Positions 20,766 through 31,600 of a stretch of 46,417 nucleotides of DNA are shown one piece after another (within the stretch, counting starts at the first letter, position 1; each line of letters begins with the position of its first letter). Below the pieces are notes generated by a model, which made no database searches, was not told the DNA's origin, and saw only the letters and a list, made by a program, of their open reading frames with translations. The stretch covers positions 1 to 46,417 of the forward strand of contig BCKE01000088.1 in NCBI GenBank assembly GCA_001600495.1, given 5' to 3'. The DNA is from Pilasporangium apinafurcum (taxonomy: Eukaryota > Oomycota > Peronosporomycetes > Pythiales > Pythiaceae). Both the position numbers and the translations under genes were made by a program.

Positions 20766-21079
20766 TCTGTTGCTTCAGTTGTACCCTTTCAGTAGATTTG
20801 TGAGGATTTGACCAAAGAAAAGGGAGGAGACAATATCAATATTCGTACTTTACATCGAACCATACAGTACTGTATATCTATTATCAGATTCCCAAATGAT
20901 TGAAAGATCTGTAGCAGGTGGGTCAACACATTTGTCTGTGAGTCTTATCACGTTAACTGCTGGTCCATTGACAATTGATCAACCTTACTCATCCCTACTG
21001 ATAGAAGAAGGCTTTTTTCTTTACTAAATCACAAATTCATATTTAAGAACATGCATTACTCTCTCCTTGGTCCTTCATG
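20766..21079. other. Intergenic
   Basis: About 310 bases between two minus-strand genes. It contains only short AT-rich sequence that must hold the NMA111 promoter. I see no other feature. Confidence 0.5.
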
Positions 21080-21949
21080 TTACTTGTTGTAGTTGTAGGG
21101 AGTCGTCTGCTCCTCCTGCGACTTGGCGCCTTCAGCAATCGCTTCTTCACGCGTCCGCTTCTTGGCTTCCTCCGTGGCACCATCGCCGTGTTTTGTGGGT
21201 TTCTTCTTGGGTGCTGCCTTCGCTGCCTCGTGGTGCTCGCCCAGACCTTCTGGTACTTTGCCTTGAGTTGAATCGCACTCTAACTGCTTCGACTTGCCGC
21301 CGTGAGACTTGGCGTTACGTGACTGCTCGATTTCTTCAGTCTTGGCGAATGGCGTGTTCTTCCACGCGTTCTCAAACTCTTCCTCCGAACCCACGCCGCT
21401 GCAGAGCGTACGGTGCTCTCCTTGCCCACCTTCCTCTTTCCGCTGCCAAATGGTCTTGACCTTCTTACCGTCGATTTCACGCTCATGCTCCGCCTTCAAC
21501 TGGCCCTTCGAGTCTTCATAGCGTCGGCGGATAGTCGACACGCGATGACCCTCGTTGTCCAACACCGTCGAACTGCTGTAGGAATACGAGGAAAACGAGT
21601 GGCGAGGTTCTGCGCTGATGCCTTCTTGATGCTTCGCATGGGTGTGCTCCTTCCCATCACTCTTCTGTGTAGATGTCGCTATCAGATCCTTGAAAAATTC
21701 GTCTTCACCTTCATGAGTGCGCGGGACTATCGCTTGCGAGAACGGCGTGAATGTCGGTGAAAACAGTCGATGCGCCTTCCACTCCAACTCCGCTAGTGAA
21801 TGTTCCAATGATGTCATTGGATACCAAAAATTGGGTCGAACGAGATCCCATGTCGCGAACATCATGCGCTCACTGTGCTGACCGGAACGTGAGTTCCGAG
21901 CGATTGCCACTGGGAGCATTTTGCCTGTCTGTACGACTCGCGACAACAT
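21080..21949 (-). CDS. Unrecognised Ser/Lys/Glu-rich protein
   Basis: This intact single-exon frame encodes 289 residues from an ATG at 21949. I do not firmly recognise it. The N-terminus is basic with few acidic residues (MLSRVVQTGKMLPVAIARNS), compatible with a mitochondrial presequence. The centre has SFSSYSYSSSTVLDNEG followed by a basic repeated-strand region, a pattern loosely like myeloid leukemia factor proteins (SSSSYSSYTGPDG-type segment, ending in a short E-F-x-x-A-W motif). The C-terminal third is Lys/Glu/Ala-rich and probably disordered or helical. The MLF resemblance is weak and is offered only as a lead. Confidence 0.65.
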   Translation of the reverse strand: MLSRVVQTGKMLPVAIARNSRSGQHSERMMFATWDLVRPNFWYPMTSLEHSLAELEWKAHRLFSPTFTPFSQAIVPRTHEGEDEFFKDLIATSTQKSDGKEHTHAKHQEGISAEPRHSFSSYSYSSSTVLDNEGHRVSTIRRRYEDSKGQLKAEHEREIDGKKVKTIWQRKEEGGQGEHRTLCSGVGSEEEFENAWKNTPFAKTEEIEQSRNAKSHGGKSKQLECDSTQGKVPEGLGEHHEAAKAAPKKKPTKHGDGATEEAKKRTREEAIAEGAKSQEEQTTPYNYNK

Positions 21950-22355
21950 CCTTTGATCTCACTGAACTTGTGATTAACCAACTAAAGCTTGGCTGGCTTC
22001 GCTTTGCTTCAACAATGAAAAACGTCAAATGCCGATATGAGGTGTAGATGTGTTGGCTGCTGAGTGCATTTATGCTATGCGACACTAGTCCAACTGTCGA
22101 ATCTACAAAGATTCCAACTGTCACATCCAACATAGCCACGGTTGTGATACGACGGTTGAACAATATCATCCAGTTTGTGTTATAACCTACTACCACCACT
22201 ACGCATTATCTCATGATCACACTCCTTCCACACTGTTCTCTACAAACGGCGAGGAAAAGAATCCATTTGTTGCGGCAACACAAGGGGAGTCCTTCCATTC
22301 GTCCTCACCTATGCGCAGCCTCTATCTACAACGCCCTGTATCCCCAGGACAGTGT
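21950..22355. other. Intergenic
   Basis: About 400 bases between two minus-strand genes, holding the upstream region of the 289-residue gene. I see no further gene or RNA. Confidence 0.5.
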
Positions 22356-25300
22356 CTAGTTTAGCAGTTTATTCCCGCATGTTCGGCAGAATCGAGCCAT
22401 TGCGGGGTTTTGCGTGGAGCACTCACTGCAAAGACCAGGAACAGCCGGTGGGGTTGGTTCTGGTGCTGGATGCTCAATCAAATACGAGCCCGGAACGAAC
22501 CCACGTTTGCCGTTCAGCTCCACTATCCACCAGCCATCGTCGTCCTAAGAACCATAACAATCAATATGTGCCATCAGCATCATCACACGGGGTAATGAGG
22601 GCAAGGAATGTTCCTACTTTTTGAAGAATTGCGACTTGTTCGCCTGGATAAATGGTAAGTTGCGTTTCATCCTACATTCATCCAAACACACCCACATGTC
22701 AGCTTAATTTTATAAAGCACACAGAGACTGCCCAGGTCCAGGACTAACCATTGCGTCAAACTGATAACCCACAGTTCCAGAGCCAATTGGCGCCAAGTTA
22801 TCGCTGCACAGACCACGCAGGATAGTTTAGTATCATATAACATGGTCAAACTTTCCAACTCCAAAGAATTGTGAACGTACGCAAATGTAGGTTGGACATA
22901 TGCAAGCGCGTTGTGCTTGCATCGAGCACAAACAGCCTGACCTTCATGCTCAAAGAAACTCTCTGCTAGACGCGAGAAGCAAACATTCGCCTTCAGCATT
23001 TCCATTGATAGCACAAAAAACCCCAGATATTCATCACCTGAAAGAGATGCACTGCACTGATAGCAGACAAAGCAATCTGGATGGTAAAGATTGTCTAATG
23101 CCTTTACGACCTTGCCCTTAAGAACCTGCGAGCATGACAAACAAGCAAAGCGATCTGTCATCTTGCTTAGAGGCATAGAATCGTCATTAAAGCACGTACG
23201 TTGGAGCAGCGGCAACACTTCTTTCCAAAACGCGCTTGGTAGCAATCTTGATGGAATGCCTATCAATTAATAACGAGTTTGCTGTCAGTTTTTCGGAATT
23301 CCACAGATTGTCGTGATTATTATCGTGTACCAACGTACCATGTTATCTTTTTCTGCATATCCATCATCTTCAGCAATCACGCGCCGACAATGACTGCACT
23401 TGAAGCACTACATGAAGCCACAATATAGTGTTATTCCACACGAAATGGATAGAATTTGAAGGTGAAACGTACATCGTAGTGGAAGTACTGGTTCAGCGCA
23501 CCCACAGCTTCTCCTTCCAGTACTTGTCCACAGCCACCGCACATTTCTCGGTCTTCATCATCGTCTGACAGATATTCTTCCTCTTCTTCGCGGACATATG
23601 GACGAGGGCCACCTCTGCCATTGTCTGTTGCGGAAGGACGACCAAGATAACTCTGACTGCGGCTGTTACGCCGAGCAGTAGCAGCCGACTCGATCGGTTC
23701 CACATCGAGCACTTGAGATAGACGTAATGAATCACGCCCATTGTTCGCAAACGAGTAGTCGCCTCCAAAATCCGATTCCAGGTCCGAGATTTCCGAAAGT
23801 CGGCTAACATCAACGTTTGTTGGCCCCAAGTCAAACTGATCCAGACTAAGACTTGTGACACTGGATCGTCGAGATTCGTACTCTCCATTCCGATTCCGAA
23901 GCTCTTCCTCTTCAGCCTCCTTTTGAGCCGCTGTAAGTGCTGCGGCTTCCGCTTCCCGCACCGCTTTTTCCTTCGCCTCACGTTCTGCTTTCTCTCGAGC
24001 TTCACGCTCCGCTTTCTCTCGAGCCTCCCGCTCCAAGCGTTCACGTTCCTCTTTCTCTTTCTTAGCACGTTCAGCAGCCAGCGCTGCTTCACGTTCTGCT
24101 TTTTCTTTTGCAGCTGCGCGTTCAGCAGCTTCTCGTGCCTCTCGCTCCTTCCGCTCTGCTTCTCGTCGTTGTCGCTCTTCTTCCTCTAATCAAGATTGAG
24201 AGTATCAGCTATCGCGCTATATCAGAACCAAAATAAGTAGAAGTTGATCTCACCTCTAATAGCGATACATTTCTTGCAAATAAGTGCCTCACTCTCCATG
24301 GCGGCTGCGCCTACAGGTCAGCCATGCATAATTTATTCGTTTATATTGCTCCATCAAGAAACAGATCTCAGATCATACTCACCTTCTTCGGCAACTTGGT
24401 TACAAACTGAGCAGATCATACAAAGTTTGTGGAAGCAGGCGTTGCCCACCTTATATGCACGCCCTAGAATCTCCTTATCACATGCACGGCAGTGTTTGAC
24501 TTCTTTCGCGCATTCGGCATGGTATGCCTATGCATACATTACTATAGGTCAACATCAATATCCCAATTCCAATGGGAGCACCGGCAATGCCTACCTTTTT
24601 TTTGATAAGTTCATAGTCCTCGTCTTCTTCAATTGGTTCACGACAGCCACGGCATAACAAACACTAACCAAATAATAACACACCGAATTAGTCGCGCAAT
24701 TGATTTACAATCCAAGTTGAAAATAAAACGTACGATTTCGTGGAAAATATCGCCCTTCGCCATCTTCGTGCGGCCTAAAATCGTTTCCTTGCAGGCGAAG
24801 CACTTTTTAAGCTTGCGCACCTGCTTCGGTTTGTCGTCTAGGTCTTCATGTGCTTTGGCGTCGGCACCACCACTCACTGGCGGCACAGGGGCCAGCGAGA
24901 GTCTGTCTACCCCCAATGACTCATTGTTTGCGCTGTCATTGCTGATGCTCGCACTTGCAGCCGCAGCTTTCGACCATTCCATGAAGCGCTGATTGGACGC
25001 CTCTCGTGCCGCGAGGATGGCGGCATCAGGCACAACCATAGCCGTAGGGTTGTCAATTTTGACATATGCTCCCGGGACGAGTCCTTTCTCGCCATCTTTG
25101 ATGACGAACCACCAGCCGTCCGAGTCTTTCCGGATCACTTCCAGTTCATCGCCCTTCGTGAGACGCAGTTGCGTGGCTGGATCCTGTGGAATGAAGTTAT
25201 ACAACGCCGTTGCCTTTTCCTTCACGCGTGGGAGCGGCAGTGCAGGTGTTCTGTAATAGATAGACATTAAATGCATTAGTCTACAACTAAACACATCATG

Positions 25301-25650
25301 AGATGTCTCTCTCCACTCACACCATCGCTTGTTGGTGCTTGATGGCGTCCACAAACGCACTGGGGGGTGCATTGTCTTTATCAGTTTCTTTCGTGGGGTC
25401 TTTCCATATATTTTTCTCCGCCGGCACCTGCACTCACATCCCATTTGTTCCTCATTAATCTACTATCACATGTCTAATATCATTTATTCGTTTCAGAAAC
25501 GCACCACTTTTTCGCCGCATTTGCCGCAGCTCTCCCTGTCGGCCAGCTCACCACACCTACGTTACACAGCACGCAAATATAGCGTAAGACACCACAAATC
25601 CGATCCAATCGAGCCGCTCAATTCTCCTACTTGGAACAGAACGACGGCAT
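22356..25650 (-). CDS. Multi-LIM, double-SH3, double zinc-ribbon scaffold protein
   Basis: Fifteen exons with GT-AG introns join in frame to 759 residues. Exon starts and ends, from the 5' end, are 25650-25631, 25556-25505, 25427-25321, 25250-24734, 24663-24595, 24527-24383, 24310-24254, 24185-23473, 23407-23339, 23259-23200, 23125-23038, 22965-22881, 22803-22749, 22671-22618 and 22544-22356. The domain order starts with an N-terminal zinc ribbon ([16 protein letters not shown]) and SH3 (ALYNF...DGWWFV...GLVPGAYV, about 69-125). Two LIM-like modules follow (about 210-320), then an Arg/Glu/Ala coiled coil (about 323-410) and an acidic Ser-rich linker. Two more LIM modules (about 538-670), a second SH3 (DGWWIV...GFVPGSYL) and a C-terminal zinc ribbon (CSEC...CRTC) complete the protein. 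It has no enzymatic domain, so an actin- or signalling-scaffold role is inferred. The near mirror symmetry is striking. Confidence 0.88.
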
Positions 25651-26139
25651 CACAATACTTCTGTCGGTTGTGCGGCGTTCTTAATTGTCGACTGCCGCGT
25701 GTGAGTGTGTGCGTGTGCATCGTCCGCATCAGACGCACTCCCCTTATTGCGCAACATGTGTAACGCTCCCTGTCAAAACGGATCCCTTTACAACGCCGTG
25801 TTGTGTGGCTAGCTGGTAAGGACCTTGCTACAAAGGTTGGTGTAGGATACCGAGAGGTAGTGTCGCCAAGTCGTAATGGTCTCTGAAGTACTCGCATCAA
25901 CAATTAAACCTCCGTCTTCATGTCATACTGCCATCCTATCAACTAAGAACTTTTATATTTCCCCCTTGCAACATGGTTGACCTTTAGGTGTGCGCTACCA
26001 ATGTGTAGAGTAGGGAACCACCACTGTTATGTGGCAAATTAATATTCTTGTTAAGTGAGACAGATCCCAACAACCCAATTGGTTACAGGAATTATTCATT
26101 TATCTGATTTTCGCCGATTGTGAATACCTCATGTGGGTG
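25651..26139. other. Intergenic, promoter side of LIM/SH3 gene
   Basis: About 490 bases upstream of the LIM/SH3 start codon. Open frames here look like chance extensions of the 5' untranslated region. I see no RNA gene. Confidence 0.5.
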
Positions 26140-26457
26140 TTACGAATATTTCAGTGTCTTGAACCTGATAGACACAGCAGCGAAAGCTTCAGGTAGTTGA
26201 ACATCCCATTCGCGAAGAGCGGGAATATACAATCTGACACAGGCACGCTGGTACGTACGTAGACAGCGGCACCAAATACGGTCCCACCACTGCGTTGTTC
26301 CTTGTCAATACCCTTTTCCAGCAACTGACAAATTGCCAAGTACCTAATACTCAGAATCAGATAATCTGAATCCACTTGACTTTGTGACTCAGACCCGTAG
26401 TACCTTACCAATCAATCTGTTGGAAGCACTCACTGGAACAGAACGACATGGATCCAT
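26140..26457 (-). CDS. Possible small unrecognised two-exon gene
   Basis: Exons 26409-26457 and 26140-26300, joined across a GT-AG intron, give 69 residues with no stop. The second exon contains a coherent aromatic and basic stretch (TTQWWDRIWCRCLRTYQRAC, then RLYIPALREWDVQLPEAF). No family is recognised. Its ATG lies inside the palindrome ATGGATCCAT (26448-26457), which also carries the start codon of the divergent PUS10 gene, so the two coding regions would overlap by 10 bases. That arrangement is odd and lowers confidence. It may be the 3' part of a gene with another start, or chance. Confidence 0.3.
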
Positions 26458-28561
26458 TACAGGTGATTTGCGCGAGCTCCGTGGCCGCTGAGGCGTATGC
26501 GACAGCACTACAATTGGGAATATGTGTGCGCTGCTGTTTGCGCTTTGCCAATGTGCAAAACTTGGACGTCTATACGTAAGTTTGATGGTAAATGTTGGCC
26601 ACACGAAGGCAGCTCATTTATCTATGCATTGCACCCTCGTAGCTGTTCCGAAGAAAAGCTGAACAACGCATGTCGGCAGTATTTGGAGGACAATGGAGTC
26701 AATACGGCTGAAATATTTCAGCAAGATGAAGGTTTATCTGCTTCTGTTGATGTCTGCCTGAAGCTTTGGCGAGACTTCTTATTTGAATATTTGTCTCGAA
26801 CAGGGGTCTGCACATGCTGTGCTGGCGTCTTGAATGCGAATTTTCAGGTGCTAGCACTCACTGAAGTTCGTCGCCTTGCAAAAGAGAGGTATGCTGATAG
26901 TGTTCAAACATTGTATACTATTGTCTACTGCTGTTACTGAAAAATTTTATTCACTTGCAGCAACTACGATGTTTCATCGTTCGGTCTTAACATAAAACTC
27001 CCGAGCTCCGTTCTACTTCGCGAGTATTCACTGTTACAATATCTTCGGCAAAACCTCAGTGGCTTTCCGACCAGAGCTCCGTTCGATTTGAAAGATGTGC
27101 TCAAGGTATTTAAAATGCAGCTGTTGCGTCGCATCATCCTCCCAACCTTCTCATTTGCTTGTACTTGCATAGTTCCTCATCACAGAAGAGATAGCAACGG
27201 CGTTCAACCAGGCAGATTGCTCTAATTCAAGCGATTTCGCTGTTCTTATTGATGTAAAACACGAAGAATCTGTCGATGAGGTCAAGCAGCTTCCAGCTAT
27301 AAAAGTAAGTAGCATTGGTCGAGATTGCATGTGGAGTCCAATTTTTGTTTTCTAATTTTCTAATTTTCATTTGCAGCAACAATTAGAGTCTAGTAAGAAG
27401 CGCCGACGTGGCCCTCAGCCTGTATTTGATGGGTTTGGTGCTGTCAGTCGCGCCATTTCTGCACTTTCAGCAATACCCGACACCGTCAAAGTTAGTATAG
27501 AGTACTCTTTCTCCTCAAAAGCAACTACACTGACTCCATTACTTTCTCTTTTTGTAGTGTCCTCCATCGCGCCTCACCACCTTCCCCATTGGAGAGGTCA
27601 CGTTGGAGCGGGAGCCAGTATATCTGCAGGGTCGATACCTCAAGTACAAGCGTGGGCTGAGTCAGACGCCATGGATTCTGGATGGGGTGCGCATGGGTGA
27701 ATCTTCAGTGGAAGAAGCCATCGGCGATATCGCCCTACCGTTCTTCCGCGGAAAAGGCTACAAGTTCCATACGGCCGGACGAGAAGATGTGGATGTGCGA
27801 ATGCTGGGGAACGGCCGTCCATTCATTCTAGAAATCCTCGGTACGTTATAAGTACTGAATTTGTTGTCTGATCCTACTCACTCTGTTACCGTCGGCTGGA
27901 GTGTATTAGATGCTAAAAAGGCGAAACTAACCCCGGAAGAATACAAAGCGATCCAAAACGCCGTCAATACTGTGAATGATGGCGCTGTAGAGATTCGCAA
28001 CGTAAAATTATCGACAAAAGAGTACTTTGCTGGCCTTCAAGCTGGTGCTGACTCGAAGAAGAAGACGTACTGGTAAAATATTATTCCATTCTTTGCTCGG
28101 TGGATTCACGACTGCTTTCTATGTGGCTGACTCTTGGTCATTATGGACATGCAGTTGCGTCGTGTGGTCACAGGCAGAGTTAACGCCTAATGCAGTGGCC
28201 AAATTGGACGCCATTCATGATCTCACAATACAGCAGCAAACTCCCATTCGCGTTCTCCATCGTCGCACTCTCATGACGCGACCCAAAATCATTCATGACG
28301 CCAAATGCGAGGTTTTGAACAAGCATTACATGCTGCTGCGACTCACAACGTCAGCAGGAACATACGTCAAAGAGTTTGTGCACGGCGATCGAGGACGTAC
28401 TCAACCCAATGTCTCGTCGATCTTGGTAAGAAGATACCCATTACATGTGCGAGTCATTCCTGGATTTATGTGGTCGACTAAGAGTCTAATGCTGTTGTTT
28501 ATAGGGATGTGACGCTGATATTCTCCAACTGGATGTTGAGAATCTCATTGACGCACAATAG
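26448..28561 (+). CDS. PUS10: tRNA pseudouridine synthase Pus10
   Basis: Nine exons (26448-26575, 26643-26888, 26961-27105, 27173-27304, 27377-27490, 27558-27840, 27910-28072, 28155-28425, 28505-28561) join to 512 residues, and all introns are GT-AG. The N-terminus carries the Cys-rich element CVRCCLRF with a later CTCC pair, matching the THUMP-containing zinc region of the family. The catalytic core is clear: YLKYKRGLSQTPWILDG, then GREDVDVRMLGNGRPF, whose Asp is the family's catalytic residue. The end, TYVKEFVHGDRGRTQPN plus SILGCDADILQLDVE, is diagnostic. Pus10 makes pseudouridine 54/55 in the tRNA T-loop in archaea and some eukaryotes. It is convergent with MOT1, with 64 bases between stops. 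Confidence 0.95.
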
Positions 28562-28625
28562 TTGAACCTTCCTGATTACTGAAAAACAATAGAACAGTTT
28601 TTGGTGTTTACGTGTTGTCGCACAG

Positions 28626-31600
28626 TCATTGTTCTTGTACTGCTGGGAACGCAAGCGAGTCGTATTCAGACTCGTCCCAGAGCTCACCCAGTTGTCCCAA
28701 GAGCTCCGTAGCAGCATGTGGCAGGAACGCTGCTTCACTGGGCACTTCACCATCATCATGCTTTGATTCTTTAAGCGCTGCAGCAACGTCTCGTGCTTTG
28801 ATAGTGGCCGACGACTCTTGTAACAAGCCCAGCACTTGTTTTGTGTTGACGTTCATGCTACTTTCAGCACCACTGACACTCACCACAGTAGTGGCAACAC
28901 GCTCTTTAAACAATTGTAGGTTCATAATGTGCTCCTCTAACGACTCCTTCATAATTAATCGGAAGACGCGCACAGTCCGTTTCTGTCCGATACGGTGGGC
29001 ACGATCCATTGCCTGTAAGTCCACAAAAGGATTCCATGAATGCTCTAGGAAGATAACCGTGTCTGCTCCAGTCAATGTCAACCCGAGCCCACCAACCGCA
29101 GTGGTAAGCAGTAAAATATCGATTGATGGGTCTTCGTTGAACATCTTCACTATCTGTGACCGCCTTCCCTGGGTAGTTCGGCCATCTAAACGCCTAAACA
29201 TCACTCGCGGCAGCGCATCTTTCAACATTAACTCCGTGAGGTCCAATGTCTCCTTCAAATGAGCGAAGATCAGACAGCGATGTTGACTCAGCGGCACTTC
29301 ATCTTCATTTGTTTGTGCATTTTCCTGCCCATAGCTAGCAATGTTACACGAATCGACCAGAAGATCTCGTAACACAGTCATCTTCCCAGAACTTCTCCAA
29401 TCCCATAGATCTTTCTTCTCTTTCGATGGTAAACGGTCCATAATTAGCTCTTTCGCAACCAGTGCTGGATGGACACATATCTTTCGCAAGATTTGAAGAT
29501 TGGTGAGTACGCTGGAGAACTGCTGATCCTTACCATGTAGCACATTCCCATTCGTTGAAACAGTGGTTGCCAGAGCGTATAAGCGTTTCTGAAGTGGGGA
29601 GAACGTGCCCAGGATGTTGGTGATGATCTTTGGTGGCAATTCTTTCAGAACCTGTTCTTTTGTTCGCCGCAAAATAAACGGAAGCACTTTCTGATGCAGT
29701 CGCGTGATCGCTAGTGCAGCGATTTCCTTTTGTTTCGTGGTTGCATTTCGTTCTTTTGACGCAGAAATCGGTGTCACAAAATCTCGCCGAAACGTTGGAA
29801 AATCACCCAAATACCCTGGCATTAAGAATTCGAATAGCGACCAGAGATCCGCGACGTTATTCTGCAAGGGAGTGCCACTAAGTGCCAGTCGATGAGCGGC
29901 TCGAAGCTGCTTTATCGCTTGGAAGAGCTGGGTTGTCGGATTGCGGATCAAATGCGCTTCATCCAACACCACAAATGAAAACTCAATGGCATTTAAGTAT
30001 TGAATGTCTGCGCGTAAAACCGAGTAAGTAGTGACAACAAGCACTGACCGATAGTCCTGACGAGAAGATGATAATGCTGGCAGCTTCCCTTGATTGCGTA
30101 ATGTCTTTCTAGCAGCTGTCGAAGCCGAATAGTCCACAATCTCGTCAAATGCGTGATGAAGACACTTTTCGGCTTCGGTGATCCAATGATCGACAATGAT
30201 TGGAGGGCAAACAATCAGGCACATTTGTGGCTGATCTCGCTTTTGTTCTGTGTGTTTGGATGACTGCTTGATGCTCAATGCTTTTGCCATGGCAGCCAAA
30301 GTTTGTAACGTTTTGCCCAACCCCATGTCATCTGCCAAAATCCCATGCAGTTGATTCTTCACCAAAAATGAGAGCCAATCCACTCCATGTTGCTGGTATA
30401 ATCGCAGTGAAATACCGTCCGCAAGTAATGCACTCACATCACTATGCTGTACGCCTTTTCCGTCCAAGAGATTTTCCAGAAACGTTCGAGACACCTGGTT
30501 TTGGTTTACAATCGCTCCTAACGCATCTGACATAATGCCATTCGGCTGAGTTTGGTATGCCATTGCGGATTGCAGATCCATTTGAAGAGGAATCAATGGA
30601 ACAAGATCTGCAAACGCTCGGGCTGCCAGGGTGCGAACATCTTCATATTGTGAGTTCATTATCATCATAGCGAAGTGAACCAAGCTGGGGACGTATGGCG
30701 TTAGTGCGCCTTGCATACTGGCCACCATGCAATCCAAAACAGTAACAGCACCTAGTAGTTGATTCTTATGTACACCCTCACTCTCCATAAATGAAGCAAA
30801 TACGGTTTGGTAGACGATCAGCATTGCTTGTTCTTGATGTGATTTTGCATGTTTGCAAATACTGGCAATAGCATTCGCGATGGCGCGTCGGACTTTGCTC
30901 TCTACATATCGACCAATCAATCCCGTTGTGCCTTCAAGCCAACTTAAACACTTTTGTAAAGCACTTTTGTGAACGTATGGCGTCAGCAAATCAACCAGAT
31001 GCATGCTTTGCTGCACAACACGCTCCTCTGCCACAGTTTCTTTCCAAGCTTTACATATTGTTTCTTCCAAGATAGGACATAACTCAAATATCCCTGGGAT
31101 CTTAACGATAGTTTTCAACACATTTTCTGCTCCATCCACGCGAATCTGGGCACATTTTAGCGCGTCGGTCGACACAGATTGCTTTAAAAAACCAGGAACT
31201 TGAACAAGCGCTGTCGCACTACTGCATAGGTTGGAAATGATTTTGGAAACACACTTGCGCTGAACTTCAGCTTGAGAGACCACAAAATCAGACAGAGTCT
31301 GCGCAAACAGACGTTGGAAGTCGGGGTTTTCTTCCCGCTTAATCGAATCCATCAGTGATTTGACTAAAAAACCACTCTTCTTTGGAATAGCGAGCAAACT
31401 GCAAAATGCGCAGCTTCCAAGACCCTGAACCCGATGGTAAAATAACGAGAAGTTTTGTTGAATGGATTCGTCCACAAGGAACAAATCCTGGCGCTTAAAG
31501 TGCGCTAATTCATACTCCGTTGCATGATTTCGGAGCTGTTCATACGGAAACGTACTAACGTGCTCGGCGATCTCTCGAGAAATATCAGCAGCAGATAGAA

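Noticed and set aside
21067-21459. Plus-strand frame opposite the 289-residue gene
   Set aside because: Antisense shadow of a GC-rich coding region with no motif of its own.
23923-24189. Plus-strand Phe/Leu/Ser-rich frame suggesting a membrane protein
   Set aside because: It is the antisense of the Glu/Arg/Ala coiled coil of the LIM/SH3 gene, which always yields such hydrophobic shadows.
25562-25903. 113-codon minus-strand frame at the 5' end of the LIM/SH3 gene
   Set aside because: It crosses the first intron in a frame other than the zinc-ribbon frame and is best seen as chance.
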